From Valencia hispanica (Eukaryota > Chordata > Actinopteri > Cyprinodontiformes > Valenciidae): a DNA stretch of 64,000 nt. Position numbers and translations under genes: made by a program. The stretch is from positions 23,739,001 through 23,803,000 of the forward strand of contig OY747722.1 in assembly GCA_963556495.2 (NCBI GenBank), in the 5' to 3' direction. Of the stretch, positions 23,431-34,692 are shown in pieces. Each line of letters opens with the position of its first letter. Within the stretch, counting starts at the first letter, position 1. The notes beneath the pieces were generated by a model. It saw nothing but the letters and a program-made list of their open reading frames with translations. It had not been told where the DNA came from and made no database searches.

Positions 23431-24710
23431 CAATGGGGCACAAAAGTATTTGGCAGCCACCAATTTTGAAAGTTGTTCCACTAAAAAGATGGGAGAGGTC
23501 TGTAATTTTTATCATAGGTATAGTTTAACTGTGAGAGACAGAACGTGAACAAAAACTGTCCAGAAAATCAAATTGTATGATTGTTAAAGAATTTATTTGT
23601 ATTATGGCGCAGAAAATAAGTATTTGGTCAGTAACAAAAGTTCACCTCAATACTTTGTAATGTAACCTTGGTTGGCAATGACAGAGGTCAAACATTTCCA
23701 GTAGGTCTTCACCATTTTTGCACACACTTTAGCTGGAATTTTGGCCCATTCTTCCATGCAGATTTTCTATAGAGCTGTTATGTCTTGACTTCCAACTCCC
23801 TTCACTGCTTCCCTATTGGATTGAGGTCTGGAGACTGGCTAGGCCACTCCAGAACCTTGAAATGCTTTTGACCTAGCCACTCCTTCGTTGCCTGGGCATT
23901 GTGTTTGGAATCATGGTCATGCTGGAAGATTCCAGACACGTTTAATCTTCAATGCTCTCACTGATGGAAGGAGGTTTTTGTCCAAAATCTCACTTTACAT
24001 GGCCCCATTCATTCTTTCCATAATAAATAATATTTTTGATCCATGACGACATAGTGTGTTACTAATAGTAACCTTTCTTACTGTGGTCCCAGCTCTCCTC
24101 AGGTCATTGACCAGCTCCCTTTTTGTAGTTCTGGGCTGTTTCCTCATCGTTCTCAAAAAGGTGAGATCTGGTTGGAGCCCCAGGTTGAGGGAGATTGTCA
24201 GTGTTCAATTTTCTAATAATTGCTCCAACAGTTGATCTCTTCTCATCAAGCTGTTTGCCTATTGTAGATTGGCCCATCCCAGTCTTGTCCAGGTGCAAAA
24301 TCTTGTCCCTGGTGTCCTTGGACAGCCCTCTGTTCTTGACCATGGTGGAGGTTGGAGTCTGACTGTTTGAAGGTGTGGACAGGTGTCTTTTATACAGGTA
24401 ACAAGCTCAAACAGGTGCCATTAATACAGGTAACAATACATGTAATAGAAAAGCTTCTTAAGGAAAAAGTAACAGGTCTTTGTGGGCCAGAATTCTTGCC
24501 TGTTTGCAGGTGCTAAATACTTATTTTCTGCACCATTATATAAATGAATTAGTTAGAAAATCATACAATGTGATATCCTGGATTTTTTTTTTTACATTTT
24601 GTTTCTCACAGTTGAAATGTACCTATGATAAATATCACAGACCTCTCTTTTCTTTTTAAGTGGGAGACCATGCACAATCAGTGGCTGCCAAATACTTTTT
24701 TGCCCCACTG
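23431..24710 (-). mobile_element. Tc1-like transposon with intact ends, internally deleted
   Basis: The ends are inverted repeats: the left begins CAATGGGGCACAAAAGTATT, the right (reverse complement) CAGTGGGGCAAAAAAGTATT. There are 2 mismatches over the first 30 bases. TA dinucleotides flank both sides (23429-23430 and 24711-24712), the Tc1/mariner target. The 1,280-bp length is short for an element carrying a transposase of about 340 residues. Transposase sequence is on the minus strand, with its middle missing and the remainder broken. Confidence 0.9.
23640..24343 (-). pseudogene. Tc1-like transposase, deleted and frameshifted
   Basis: The N-terminal 79 codons (24343-24104) hold the paired-type helix-turn-helix region: [18 protein letters not shown], then IGKQL and [11 protein letters not shown]. 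After a decayed stretch the C-terminal catalytic part is legible, with [16 protein letters not shown] carrying the second catalytic Asp and then [13 protein letters not shown] near 23810-23850. The last residue is Gly where the catalytic Glu of PDLNPIE is expected. The segment with the first catalytic Asp appears lost in an internal deletion of roughly 300 bp. Not functional. Confidence 0.85.
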
Positions 24711-25929
24711 TACCTCATGTGTGACACGAGTTGATGTCTCACAAAATGTGCTTACATTTTTCATGTTTAGACTCACATAACACATATTACATCAGTTTAA
24801 ACATGAAGAAAATACCCCAGCATATGGGCAGAATAAGACACTGTAGCAACAACTATGGAATTCATTAGGACAGATGAGGAGACTTGTCTGTTTTTTCCTT
24901 CTTCTTGCCTACTATTTTCTCTTAGTGAGTTTAGAATACCAAGACAAAGACATTTAAATATTAGCATCCACCGATGACACACACTGTTAATAAATACCAC
25001 TTACAACAGCCTCTCGGGAAACCCACATACAAATGAAGCAATGTTGCAGAATTTTGTGTAAAAACAGGCGCTAAAGTAATCTCCTTGGCAAAAAGTTATT
25101 GAAGGTAATGAACAGTGTTAGAAAAATCTAGAACAATAGGCAGATGATTGCGAGGCTTGTGCATTATTTCACCTTCAAAGATATACAATACAACAAGAAC
25201 TATCATAATTAGATGCACTTGCTAGACAATAATGTCTTATAATTCTACCTCACCGTGAGCTTTTAATTATGGTTTAAACTGCTCAAGTGTGTTGCCTGTA
25301 TGTTTGTGTGGGGGCAGTGCATTTAGGAAGTATGGCTGGGGGGTTTGTGGATTTTTTTACTTGACATTTTCAAGGATCAGGAAGGATCAATAGCAAAGGT
25401 CACAGAAGCAATAACCTCTGGCTTGTTGTGGCTTTTGGAACAGGAAGTCTGCCATTGCTGCTCAGTCAATTGGCTAATGCCCTAAGAGTATTTTTTCCAT
25501 CTACATCGATCAAGGGGTACAACATGTTTGGCGGCAATCAGCAGCTGCATGTGAGCCTAATATCCAGCTTAGGACTGACTGTAAAAATGGCAAAACATTT
25601 TACAGCACACTAGGTCTTCGAAGAGTCCAAGAGTCAGTGTTGCCCCTTACACTCTTCTGTTGAAGATCATCTTTTGCTAACCCTTATATACTTGCATATA
25701 ATGCAGTTGATTGGACTGTCACGTTGTACATTTGCACCTTTTGGGCAGCTATTACAAGTTCACGAAATCTCGGAAAATCCACATAGTCAGAGGTCTGTCA
25801 AAAATCTTGTTAGTCCTTTTATACCTGGGGTGGGCTTACATCACTTTAAATAATTTACATCTCTATGCATTTCCAAGTGGAGGGCAAGTTTACAATGATG
25901 CACTGCTGAATGGCAGTTTGAGAATTCTT

Positions 25930-26475
25930 ATGGAGCTAAATAATGTTTTGTATCTCTAAAGTGCTTTAAATTTGCAGTTGCAATTGGGGTGTTGGAGACC
26001 CCACTGTGACACCAGACTGACACCTGCCTCAATCCCAAAGCCCTATGTGTCTGCAATGCATTAAAATAGAGGGGTGCACGAAATGGCAAAGCAAAGCAAA
26101 GGAGAAGCATTGGTCTAGCCATTCTTGTCAATTGGCACTATATAAATAAACTGAATTGAAGGTATCAACTCGATAACTGTCAGGGCCCCTGGGCTGTAGC
26201 CATCTTGGACAACTCCTAGCGAGTATCCAAGCCAACTGCCCAGGGCCTAGAAACACCCAGGAACAACCAGAGACCTGCAGGCCCCCAGTTTCCCAACCGC
26301 CCTGACTGACACACCCCAGCAAAGAAGCACCAAACCCCCCCTCCCGCTCTGCCCCAAACGCTAATCAACCCCCAGGAGTGTCTCCACACCCCCATTCAAC
26401 CAAGTCACCACAACTAACAGCCCAATAAAACAGCACATACTATGAGCTAGAATAAAGGGTTGAATTGAATTAGTT
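25930..26475. repeat. composite dispersed repeat
   Basis: Includes GGCACTATATAAATAAACTGAATTGAA (26134-26160) and a later GGGTTGAATTGAATTAG, the antisense form of a common fish repeat end. Between them is a C-rich block (26180-26420). Family not named. Confidence 0.5.
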
Positions 26476-28504
26476 TCTGTGTGTTCTTTATTAAAATTAG
26501 TTAATTGAAGAATAACATAAATGGCCAGGGCTGTACTTGAAATATATTTTCTACATGTTGTGATAGTTATAATTATCGATATAGATCAATAAGACTTTTC
26601 TTTTTAACAATATGTTTTTTTCTCTGTCGTCTAGCCCTACTTGTGGGGCTAATATCCAAGTAAAATGAGGATGACAACAGTGGCAGGATTACTCATGTTT
26701 ATTAGTTTGCACATGTTTGAGCTCAATGAGGACTCTCTTTTCCTTATTGTTTAGTATATTTTAGCTGTTGTTTTTTATTTATTTAGAAATGTTGAATAGG
26801 GTAGTCTGAGATAGAGACCTGAACACAGAGCGATGAGACAAGAGAAAAGAAGTGCCTATGAAGTCAGAGACAAAGATGTACAGTATTAGCCTGAAAAAAG
26901 AGACTTCATAAATGTTATAGTTTTCACTCAACATATATTGATATACATATCTGACACACTCCAAAGTCTTAATTAATGTCACCTTTAAATAAATGTACGT
27001 TCAATGAAAATTTGAAGTGAGGTTATTATAACTCTTGGTTGAAAGGGCTAAGCAAAAGATAATCAGAATGGGTTTCCCATATTTTATCATATTTGGACAG
27101 CAGAGTGACAGAACAAATAGGTCTCCACACAGTGCTTAAGGCAATCTATGGTGGTCTGTGGCAAGCCAAACTGCCTGGTATCGCTTGCACCAACAGTACA
27201 TTTCAGAGACTCTGCCATTATGAGGTCCATCATGTGCACTGAGGGGGCATTGTGCCCTCCTAGATTGTAAACAACAAATCGATAGCTCATTTGTCATTTG
27301 GTTTGGAAGGAAACAAGTTTTTTTCATGGGAGAGATCCACTTTTCCAATCCAAATGAACCAATCAATCTTGAGTCTCTCCTGGGGCCTCCACGGCAGCAA
27401 GCAGGGTGAAGAAAGAGCATGAAAAACCTCCACTCCACCTCCCTTTTCTTACTCATTTCTTTCTTCACATCTTATCTCCTTCCTTTGCTCATCTCTTTTC
27501 CACTCTCGCTAATACTTGCTCAACCTCTGAAGCATCTCCATGTCTGTTTTTTTTTTCTCACACTCTGTCTGTTTCTGCAGTCTTTCTACACCACCACCCA
27601 CGCTTGCTTTCCTGTGGTGCGTTTGTGCTCCGAAAAGAGAGGAGGAGGAGAAAAGAACGGAGAAGAGAATGGGTTCCACTGTTCCGCACTGATGGTATTT
27701 TGTGTTTAAGTGGGGGGCAGAATGTTCCTGCCAGAGTGCTGCTGATGCTGAACGGGACTGGCAGGTGGATTATACCTTGTGCTGCTTTGTCCCTGGACAA
27801 ATTTAAAGGCAGCCCAACAACTGGGCACCATGGGAGAATAGGTTCAGAGGGAGGTTTGGTCTGTATTTTTCTTCGTTGCTTCCAACTTTACCTTTTTCCA
27901 ACTCTGCTTTCAAAAGACAGAACATTATAAAGAATGTTTTCTCTCAAGGTGTATTTTGTACTTTTAAACTACACCCATGCATACACAACCACACAGTTTT
28001 ATTGAGATAAATTCTAAGCATAAAATGTTAATGTCTGCCTGATTTCTAAACCTAAAATATACATTTCTCATTTCAAAACATCTACTTGGGTATCAACATA
28101 AGAGATCATGAGAGATTTAGTTATGATGAGCAAAGAGGCACAAAAACACCAAACAAATATTTCAAATGTTAATGAACTTTCTTGCTGTTGGATGTCTGAG
28201 TAAAAAATACTTTCAGCTTGAAAGTCTTCAAAAATAGTTCTCTACCCAAAGAATTGGACTTCAAATTAGTATAAAAATACAAAAAAGCAAAACCTGATTT
28301 TAAAACTAGTGTAGGATGTATCTGAATCGGCCAAAACAATATGGTCGTACTGAAAAGAGGTGTTCTAGGTTTTTATGCTCAGTGTGTTCAAATATATTTT
28401 TTAAAGCATATTAAAAGCATATTAAAGCACCCTAAACTTTGCTGTCTTACAATCACAAACTTCAATTTATTTCATTCAAATTGTATGTGATATTTTTGGT
28501 GAAT

Positions 28505-28745
28505 TAAGGCAAGGCAACTTTATTTGTATAGCACACTTTCACACTAGGCAAATCAAGGCAGTTTGGGTGATTAGCCTAAAATATAAAAGCAGTAATAAAC
28601 CATCAGTAAAAGCATAAAATACAACATTAGAGACACATAACATATGACACATTAAAACATATGACATTCCAGCTAGTAAGTAGGCAAGGCAAGGCAAAGT
28701 AGTAAAGAAACTGATGCTTTGACTCTAACACCGTAAAAATTTAGA
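28505..28745. repeat. generic teleost repeat (GGCAAGGC type)
   Basis: Starts AAGGCAAGGCAACTTTATTT and ends in a second AGGCAAGGCAAGGCAAAG phrase. The intervening sequence is rich in ATAAAAG and ACATATGACA words. Confidence 0.55.
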
Positions 28746-31499
28746 TGACAAACTGGGTGATACATGCTTTCAACAGCTGGCCATTCTGATTAGAAAACAA
28801 AACACTTTGTAAACCTGCTTGGTAAATGCTAGGGAAAAAGTACACCCTGGTAACTATTAAATAAATAATTTAAGAAATGTGCAATGAATAACAAACAGTG
28901 GGCATGTTTTAATTATAAATATGTATGTATACCACAAAAAAGGGGATGTTTACACATGACTCAAAGTGAGGTAAATAAGCTTTTCAGAGTTAATCATCTA
29001 TAGATGATTCTCCAGTGGAAAATCTCTTCTGGCAAATAAAATGACACTCAAAAACAACGACATGCCCATTTATTCCACAGATAAATAGATAAAGCTAAAG
29101 TTATATCTGGTTGTGTTTATTAGAGATTTACCTCATGTTTTTGTTCTTCTTTACATATACTTTTTTCAGAAGAAAAACAAATCTACAATAATAAATTGGC
29201 AAAAAATACTTTCTAAATTTTATAAATAAAAGTTTTAATAATTATGGCAAAACCCTTCACCATACTAATTAAAGGATTGTATTGGCTACATAATTAATCT
29301 AGAATTTGCATCTCTCTGAAAGCAGAAAGTAAAACTTGTGTGAACCTTTCAAAATGAGTATATCTTGTTTTGTTTTTTTAAGAATCCAGAACACCCTGTT
29401 AAATATGATAAAAATCCATTAACATAAATTAAAACCAGCATTATTATTATTATTTCAAAAAGCATTTTAAACAGCTTATGAGTTGCTTTTAGTACATTTA
29501 AATCATGTGATAAATAAACAAACAAACAAACAAAAGATACACGTTTAATGATGTGTTTACAAGAAAAAAGCCTTTGTCTTTCCTGGCATTGACATAGTGC
29601 CTTTTTCAGTTTCTTTAACTGCTAATGAACACAACTAGCAAATTATTGAGTCATTTTTGAATTCTTCATCAATTAATCCACTTTCTGATGCTTGTTTACC
29701 TCTTCTATCCAAATTCAAGTGATAATTGAAACCAGCTATATTCTAGGACACTTGGTCGATAAAACATTCAATACACTGAGATTTTCCAAATGTCAGCATC
29801 TTTTCCAACCGGGTAACAATTGCTAGTTGCAGGACCTAGGGATCAGATTATGAGGCCGGTTCCATCTTCAAAACCACAAAAATATTCCATTGTTCAATTT
29901 GTATGGCTAATGACAGCCAGCATCTATTTTCTCTTGCTCGCTGTACATGTGTCTACGTATTAAAATCAAAATAATAAATAAGTTATCATTATAACTGTAA
30001 CACAGTTGTAACACTGTAACACCCTTATTAACAATTAATCAATATATAATTTAAATTTAGTAGAAACAATCTCAAAATTCAAAAACACAATAACTTTATG
30101 CATTTTCATTTTAAATGCTTGTGTTAATATGGATAAGTGAAACACTTATTTTTCCTTAATGCTATCCCAGCCCATTTCACTTAGCAAGAGTCCTACAGCT
30201 GCTAACAAAAATGGAACATCCTAATGGCTCAAATGAGCTAGGTTTTAAAGATGATCAAACATAATGAGGAACCTTAAGCCAAATGAATATTCCATGGATC
30301 GTGAATGATAAAGAACTGATTGATGACAAGTAAAGACTAATGGACAATTTATCAACCTCTTTATATTACTAAGATTACTTCAGACCCAAATTCTGGCTAA
30401 CATATATATGTTTAAAGCAGAACACACTTTTTAAACCGGCTCTTTAGCTATGTCCCTCTTGCCCTTGCTTTCTTGCTCTCACTCACAGACACAGAAAAAA
30501 AACACAAAAAAAAACACTGCACTGTTCTCTGTATCCCTCTTCATCTTTATCACTCAGTATACGTCTCGCCTCTGGTGGGTTGCTCCCTTTGGGCTTTGTG
30601 TAACTCTCCATATTGACTTTGTCCTGCCTCAAGAGATGATCTCGTCTCCCACAGGAGTCATTCTTCTTATGCACATTTATCCTTGCACATATAAAAAAAA
30701 GACAGGCACCTGCATGGTCTGAACTGTATCTTCTAGATTTTTTATATGTTTCGTCCAATAGTATAAAGAACAAAAATGTATCTATTGTTTTTTTATGGGT
30801 GGACATATTCAGCTTTATTAATTATATAACATTCCTAGGGCAGTGCATACAGAAAGTACAATCTGTGGAGCAATCTGGCTCCCCCTAGTTCTCCTAAAGG
30901 GATTTGCAAGAATCTGCTGCACTCAAATAAAATATAAACCAGCCATCTGCACAGAGGCAGCTGACTGTCTTCACACCTGACAAACAGTAGCAGCTCAACC
31001 CGATGTGCTTGCGGAGTGACAGCAGCGCGGTTGATATTAAAGGTGTGGTGCATGCATAGCTCCCTGCTATACACATACACTTCCATGCAGCTAGGGGACT
31101 ACTATTGTCGGCTCAGGGGCATATCAGCAGTGGATCATCTTTAGCTCCCCATTTTGGTGTTGGAACTTTCACATACGAAATATAATTTCAGCAAAGGCGT
31201 ATCAAGTTGTGCTTGTGTGATGATGTGTGAAAAGATCTTTGGAGTCTTCTACATATTTTTCAGTGAGATTTTTCAGGCAAAAATCTCTGAATAGCAGAAA
31301 CAACCAAATTGTAAATGATTATTTTCGATTCAAGATGATTAGGAGACGATGCCACATGCTAATTACACAAGGGAGAAGGTTACAAAAAAATATCATGCAG
31401 CATTACATAGTGATTTCCAAAACTATTTATAGCAATTTTTTTTATCACATTGTCATAATAACGACCTTCAATGTATTTTAGTAACATTTTTATGTGCCA

Positions 31500-31800
31500 G
31501 ACTAACAAATTCTATTCAATTCAGTTTATTTTTATCTATGTAGTGCCAATTCATAACAAATGTCATCTTGAGACACTTTACAAAAATAACAGTTCATATA
31601 TAGAATAACATAGTGCATTTAATCCAATACAATAGACACTTTCCAATGAGATCCTAGTTATAAAACTAAGCAATCAAACTCACGTTATTATTACAATAGG
31701 TTAAAAGATTTAAAACCCAGCCAGTGGTGTAAATTCACTGACTTTCCAGCAATCACACCTCCTGAACAAGCATTATGCACAAAAAGTGCATAGTTGTGAA
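31500..31800. repeat. generic teleost repeat (CAATTCAGTTTATTT type)
   Basis: Begins TCTATTCAATTCAGTTTATT, then AGTGCCAATTCATAACAAATG and GAGACACTTTACAAA. These words recur across fish genomes. No coding content. Confidence 0.55.
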
Positions 31801-31869
31801 GGAGAAGAAAAATTATTTATGGTTTTCTGAATTTATAACAAATAAAAATCTTAAACGTTTGGCATTGGT

Positions 31870-32955
31870 TTACATTTGCCGCCATTTATTCTTATACCGC
31901 TAAATAAAGTCCAGGGGGAACCATCATCCGAAAACAAAAGGGTACTGCTGCACCACTGCAAACCTACCAAGACATGTCAATCCACCAACACTGACAGGCT
32001 GAACACGGAAGCAGCATAGAAGCAGCCAAGAGGTCCATAGTACCTCTAGAGGACTTGCAGAGACCAACAACTCAGGTGGGACAGTCTGTCAGCAAAGCAG
32101 TGCACTTCAGAAAACTAAACTTTGTGAAAGAGTGGAAATATAAACGCTATTGTTGACAAACACCAATACGAAGCCTTATTTAAAGCAACACTGAAAAGTT
32201 TTTAAGACTTTAAGTTATTGCTTTCAAACTGGTTTCAGTGGTTCTTGAACCAGAAACTTGAGCAGCTTCACATGGGACAGGACGCAGCAGCCCTCTGCTG
32301 GCCAGAAACTGCACTAAACAACTTTAGTGGTTCAGGTAGGAACTAGTGGGAGGGTCTCTTTATGGTATTATTGCTCTGTCAGTTTATTTTTACAGTTTCA
32401 AACCATCTAAAAAAGTAGCAAGCAAAGTCCTATTTGTTCTTTGCTTCTGAACTGCCAATAATCGTTCATTCATAAAAACATGCAAAATACACCACTCTGT
32501 CTGACGACATCGTTATCTGCAAAGCCGGTGCAAGAAACAGCATGCTGCAGTAGGGTTGTTTAGGACAGTTGTAATTCTGCTTTCAACCGTAGAGAGGAGA
32601 AGCGGGAAATGTACTAAGTGATGCTTTAAAGTCTGCCACAGGCCATGTAGGGGCAAAGCAAACATGCAGAATTTTTTCAAAATGTCAAGAGTGGAGGTAA
32701 ATTAACACTATATATGATCCATGAAGATGGAATCCCGTCTGAATGACATGGTGACAGCTTTATGTGCTGGGGATGCTTTTCTTCATCAGGGTCAGGTAAG
32801 ATTGTCAGATGCGTTACCTTTTTTTTTACTTTTTAAACGATGCGTCTTTTTACTCCCACTTCACAATAATGCACAACTTTTTGTTGGTCTTTCACATTAA
32901 TTCAAAAGGAAATGTTCAAGGGATATCAATGGCATTACAAGGCACAGTATTGTGT
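31870..32955 (+). mobile_element. Tc1-like transposon relic, split by a MITE
   Basis: The left part (about 31875-32179) retains Tc1 transposase-derived DNA such as CCTACCAAGACATGTC and AGAAGCAGCCAAGAGGTCCA. After the nested MITE, the right part (32630-32955) resumes with ACATGGTGACAGC...GGGGATGCTTTTCTTCATCA (HGGGS...GCF region). It ends GTTCAAGGGATATCAATGGC, then CAAGGCACAGTA, the inverted-repeat end of the same family seen at 9541-9856. No open frame survives. Confidence 0.7.
32180..32629. mobile_element. TTAA-flanked MITE nested in Tc1 relic
   Basis: The ends are TTAAAGCAACACT and, as reverse complement, TTAAAGCATCACT: a 12/13 inverted match with TTAA at both termini (32180-32183 and 32626-32629). 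TTAA duplication is the hallmark of piggyBac-type transposition. The surrounding Tc1-derived sequence joins up logically across it. About 450 bp, no transposase. Confidence 0.65.
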
Positions 32956-33179
32956 AGCTTCTGCTCCAATATTATGGTTTTTAGTTAACTTTGCTTGACA
33001 TGGTTTCCCATAAAAGTATATCATTTCTGGGACTTAGTCCCCCAAAAGTGAAAAGAACAAAATACATGCATAAAAGGTGGTAATTTTATTAATGCAAAAC
33101 CAGGAGATAATACTCACTGTGACTGGTAAGCATATATTTTTTACATATCGCTCCGTTCTCTCTACTCCCTTCCTAACTC

Positions 33180-33310
33180 CAAATGTGAACACATAGCCCA
33201 TAAATTACACACATTCTGTCACCATGCTAATGAGCTCATTAATATTAATGAGAGTAATTAGTGCCAATGATGAAAGGGTGGGGTCATTAGCTTCATCCAG
33301 ACGCAGCTGG
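33180..33310. promoter_or_regulatory. possible conserved non-coding element
   Basis: ATGCTAATGAGCTCATTAAT followed by further TAAT/ATTA words and CAGCTG within about 130 bp, free of repeat resemblance. Dense homeodomain-core clusters of this kind are common in developmental enhancers. Conservation is not tested. Confidence 0.35.
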
Positions 33311-34588
33311 ACTCCACATTATAATGTGAGGTCTGTTTACTCATACTTTCTTTTATCTTCTCTAGACTGGTGTTAGCCAAGAGACTAGTTATGGGATCTT
33401 TTAGCGGTATAATTAATAGCCTGTTTGAGCACTGGTGTCAGTGCATTGGCAAAGGTCAAAAGTAACAGCAAAATGGTCATTTTAAAGATTATATATTGCC
33501 CAGTAGGAGATCCTCATGGAACTTGTTACAGTAGAAATACCACACTTTCACAGTAAAACATGAAACAAAAACATATAATCTACTTTATTTAGAACAGCAA
33601 AGTAACAATTATCATGCTATTGTTAAAATGATATACACCACTAATATATTTCTTACAAAGTTATCTATAACATTATTTTGACTTTTGATTAATAGATTAG
33701 GCAAAAATACAGAATAAGCAAATACTAGATTTAGTGTAAGCATGCTCGTTGCACACCATTAGCCTGTTTTACTGTTCAAGTTGTGTTATACTACGCACTG
33801 TACAGCTGACGGAATGCAGTTACTGCAGCAGTTTCTCTGTAACCAGATTAAACAGACTTTAAACTGTAACAAAGGTGGGATGGGATATTTTAGTTGTTTT
33901 AAAATCATAACTTGTAAAAACATTGATACATTTGGATGCTAGAAATGGACCAAGAAAAAAGCTGCTGGCTTTAATCTAACGATTTTTCAGCTTTATCAGT
34001 TCTCGGAAGTAAATGGCTGGTTAAAAAGTCAGAAATCTGCGCTGATAATAACCTTTTCAGTGTGGAAGTTAGGAGTAGTATTGGGAGAAGACTCAGGGGA
34101 TTAAAAATCAGGTCAGAGGATGCACAAATGAGGTAATTAACTTTTAAAAAGCAAACTGTAATATTGTTTCTTGATGTGTGAAGATATTTCCATGCCTCAT
34201 TCAGGCTGTGGAGAGCGAGACTTAAATTGGATAGCCAGAAGGCTAAACAGGAGAGAGCAAAGACTTACCCTTTACATTTTCAACCTCTGTCATGCAACAT
34301 TCTGGTTTTGGAAATATTGGAAGCTTTTTGGTAGTATCAAGCAGTTCATGGCTATTTTAGGTAAGAGTAAAATATGAAATATGGCTCATTGTGAGGGCAA
34401 GCAGTTAAGCTCACTCTGTGGTCTAGACACCGCAGACAAAAACCTAATCATGTCATATTTTTTCAGATATGAAATATTCTATAAGCTCAACAAATGGTTA
34501 AACAACACAATATAAAACAGTAAAATTAAAACAGTAAATATTTCTGCATTTTATGGAAACATAAACAAGTTTGTTTTCTAATTCACAG

Positions 34589-34692
34589 TTGTCAGAAGGT
34601 CACAAGAAAAAAAAGAGCCGGTATTTGGCGAAAATTCATCGTGATGCGCAGCACCTTTCCCCAGCCCTGGCCTTTAAACTCCCATATCCATG
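34589..34692 (+). other. candidate exon, unproven
   Basis: Preceded by TTTTCTAATTCACAG (acceptor-like) and followed by GTAAGTGC (strong donor). Two of three frames are open across all 104 bases. No peptide resemblance is recognised. The strand is opposite to tafa5, so it would belong to a different or antisense transcript. Confidence 0.2.

Larger units (their letters stand above)
24713..31499. other. intronic DNA with scattered generic repeats
   Basis: No host gene recognised. Generic teleost repeat sequence lies at about 25930-26470 and 28505-28745, with an AAAC microsatellite at 29514-29535. Open frames at 27406-27930 (174 codons, +) and 27136-27468 (-) lie in pyrimidine-rich or mixed sequence and have no domain resemblance. 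Confidence 0.45.

Noticed and set aside
27406..27930. 174-codon open frame on the plus strand
   Set aside because: Low-complexity His/Leu/Phe/Ser-rich translation from a pyrimidine tract, no domain, overlapping alternative frames on both strands. No splice or promoter support.
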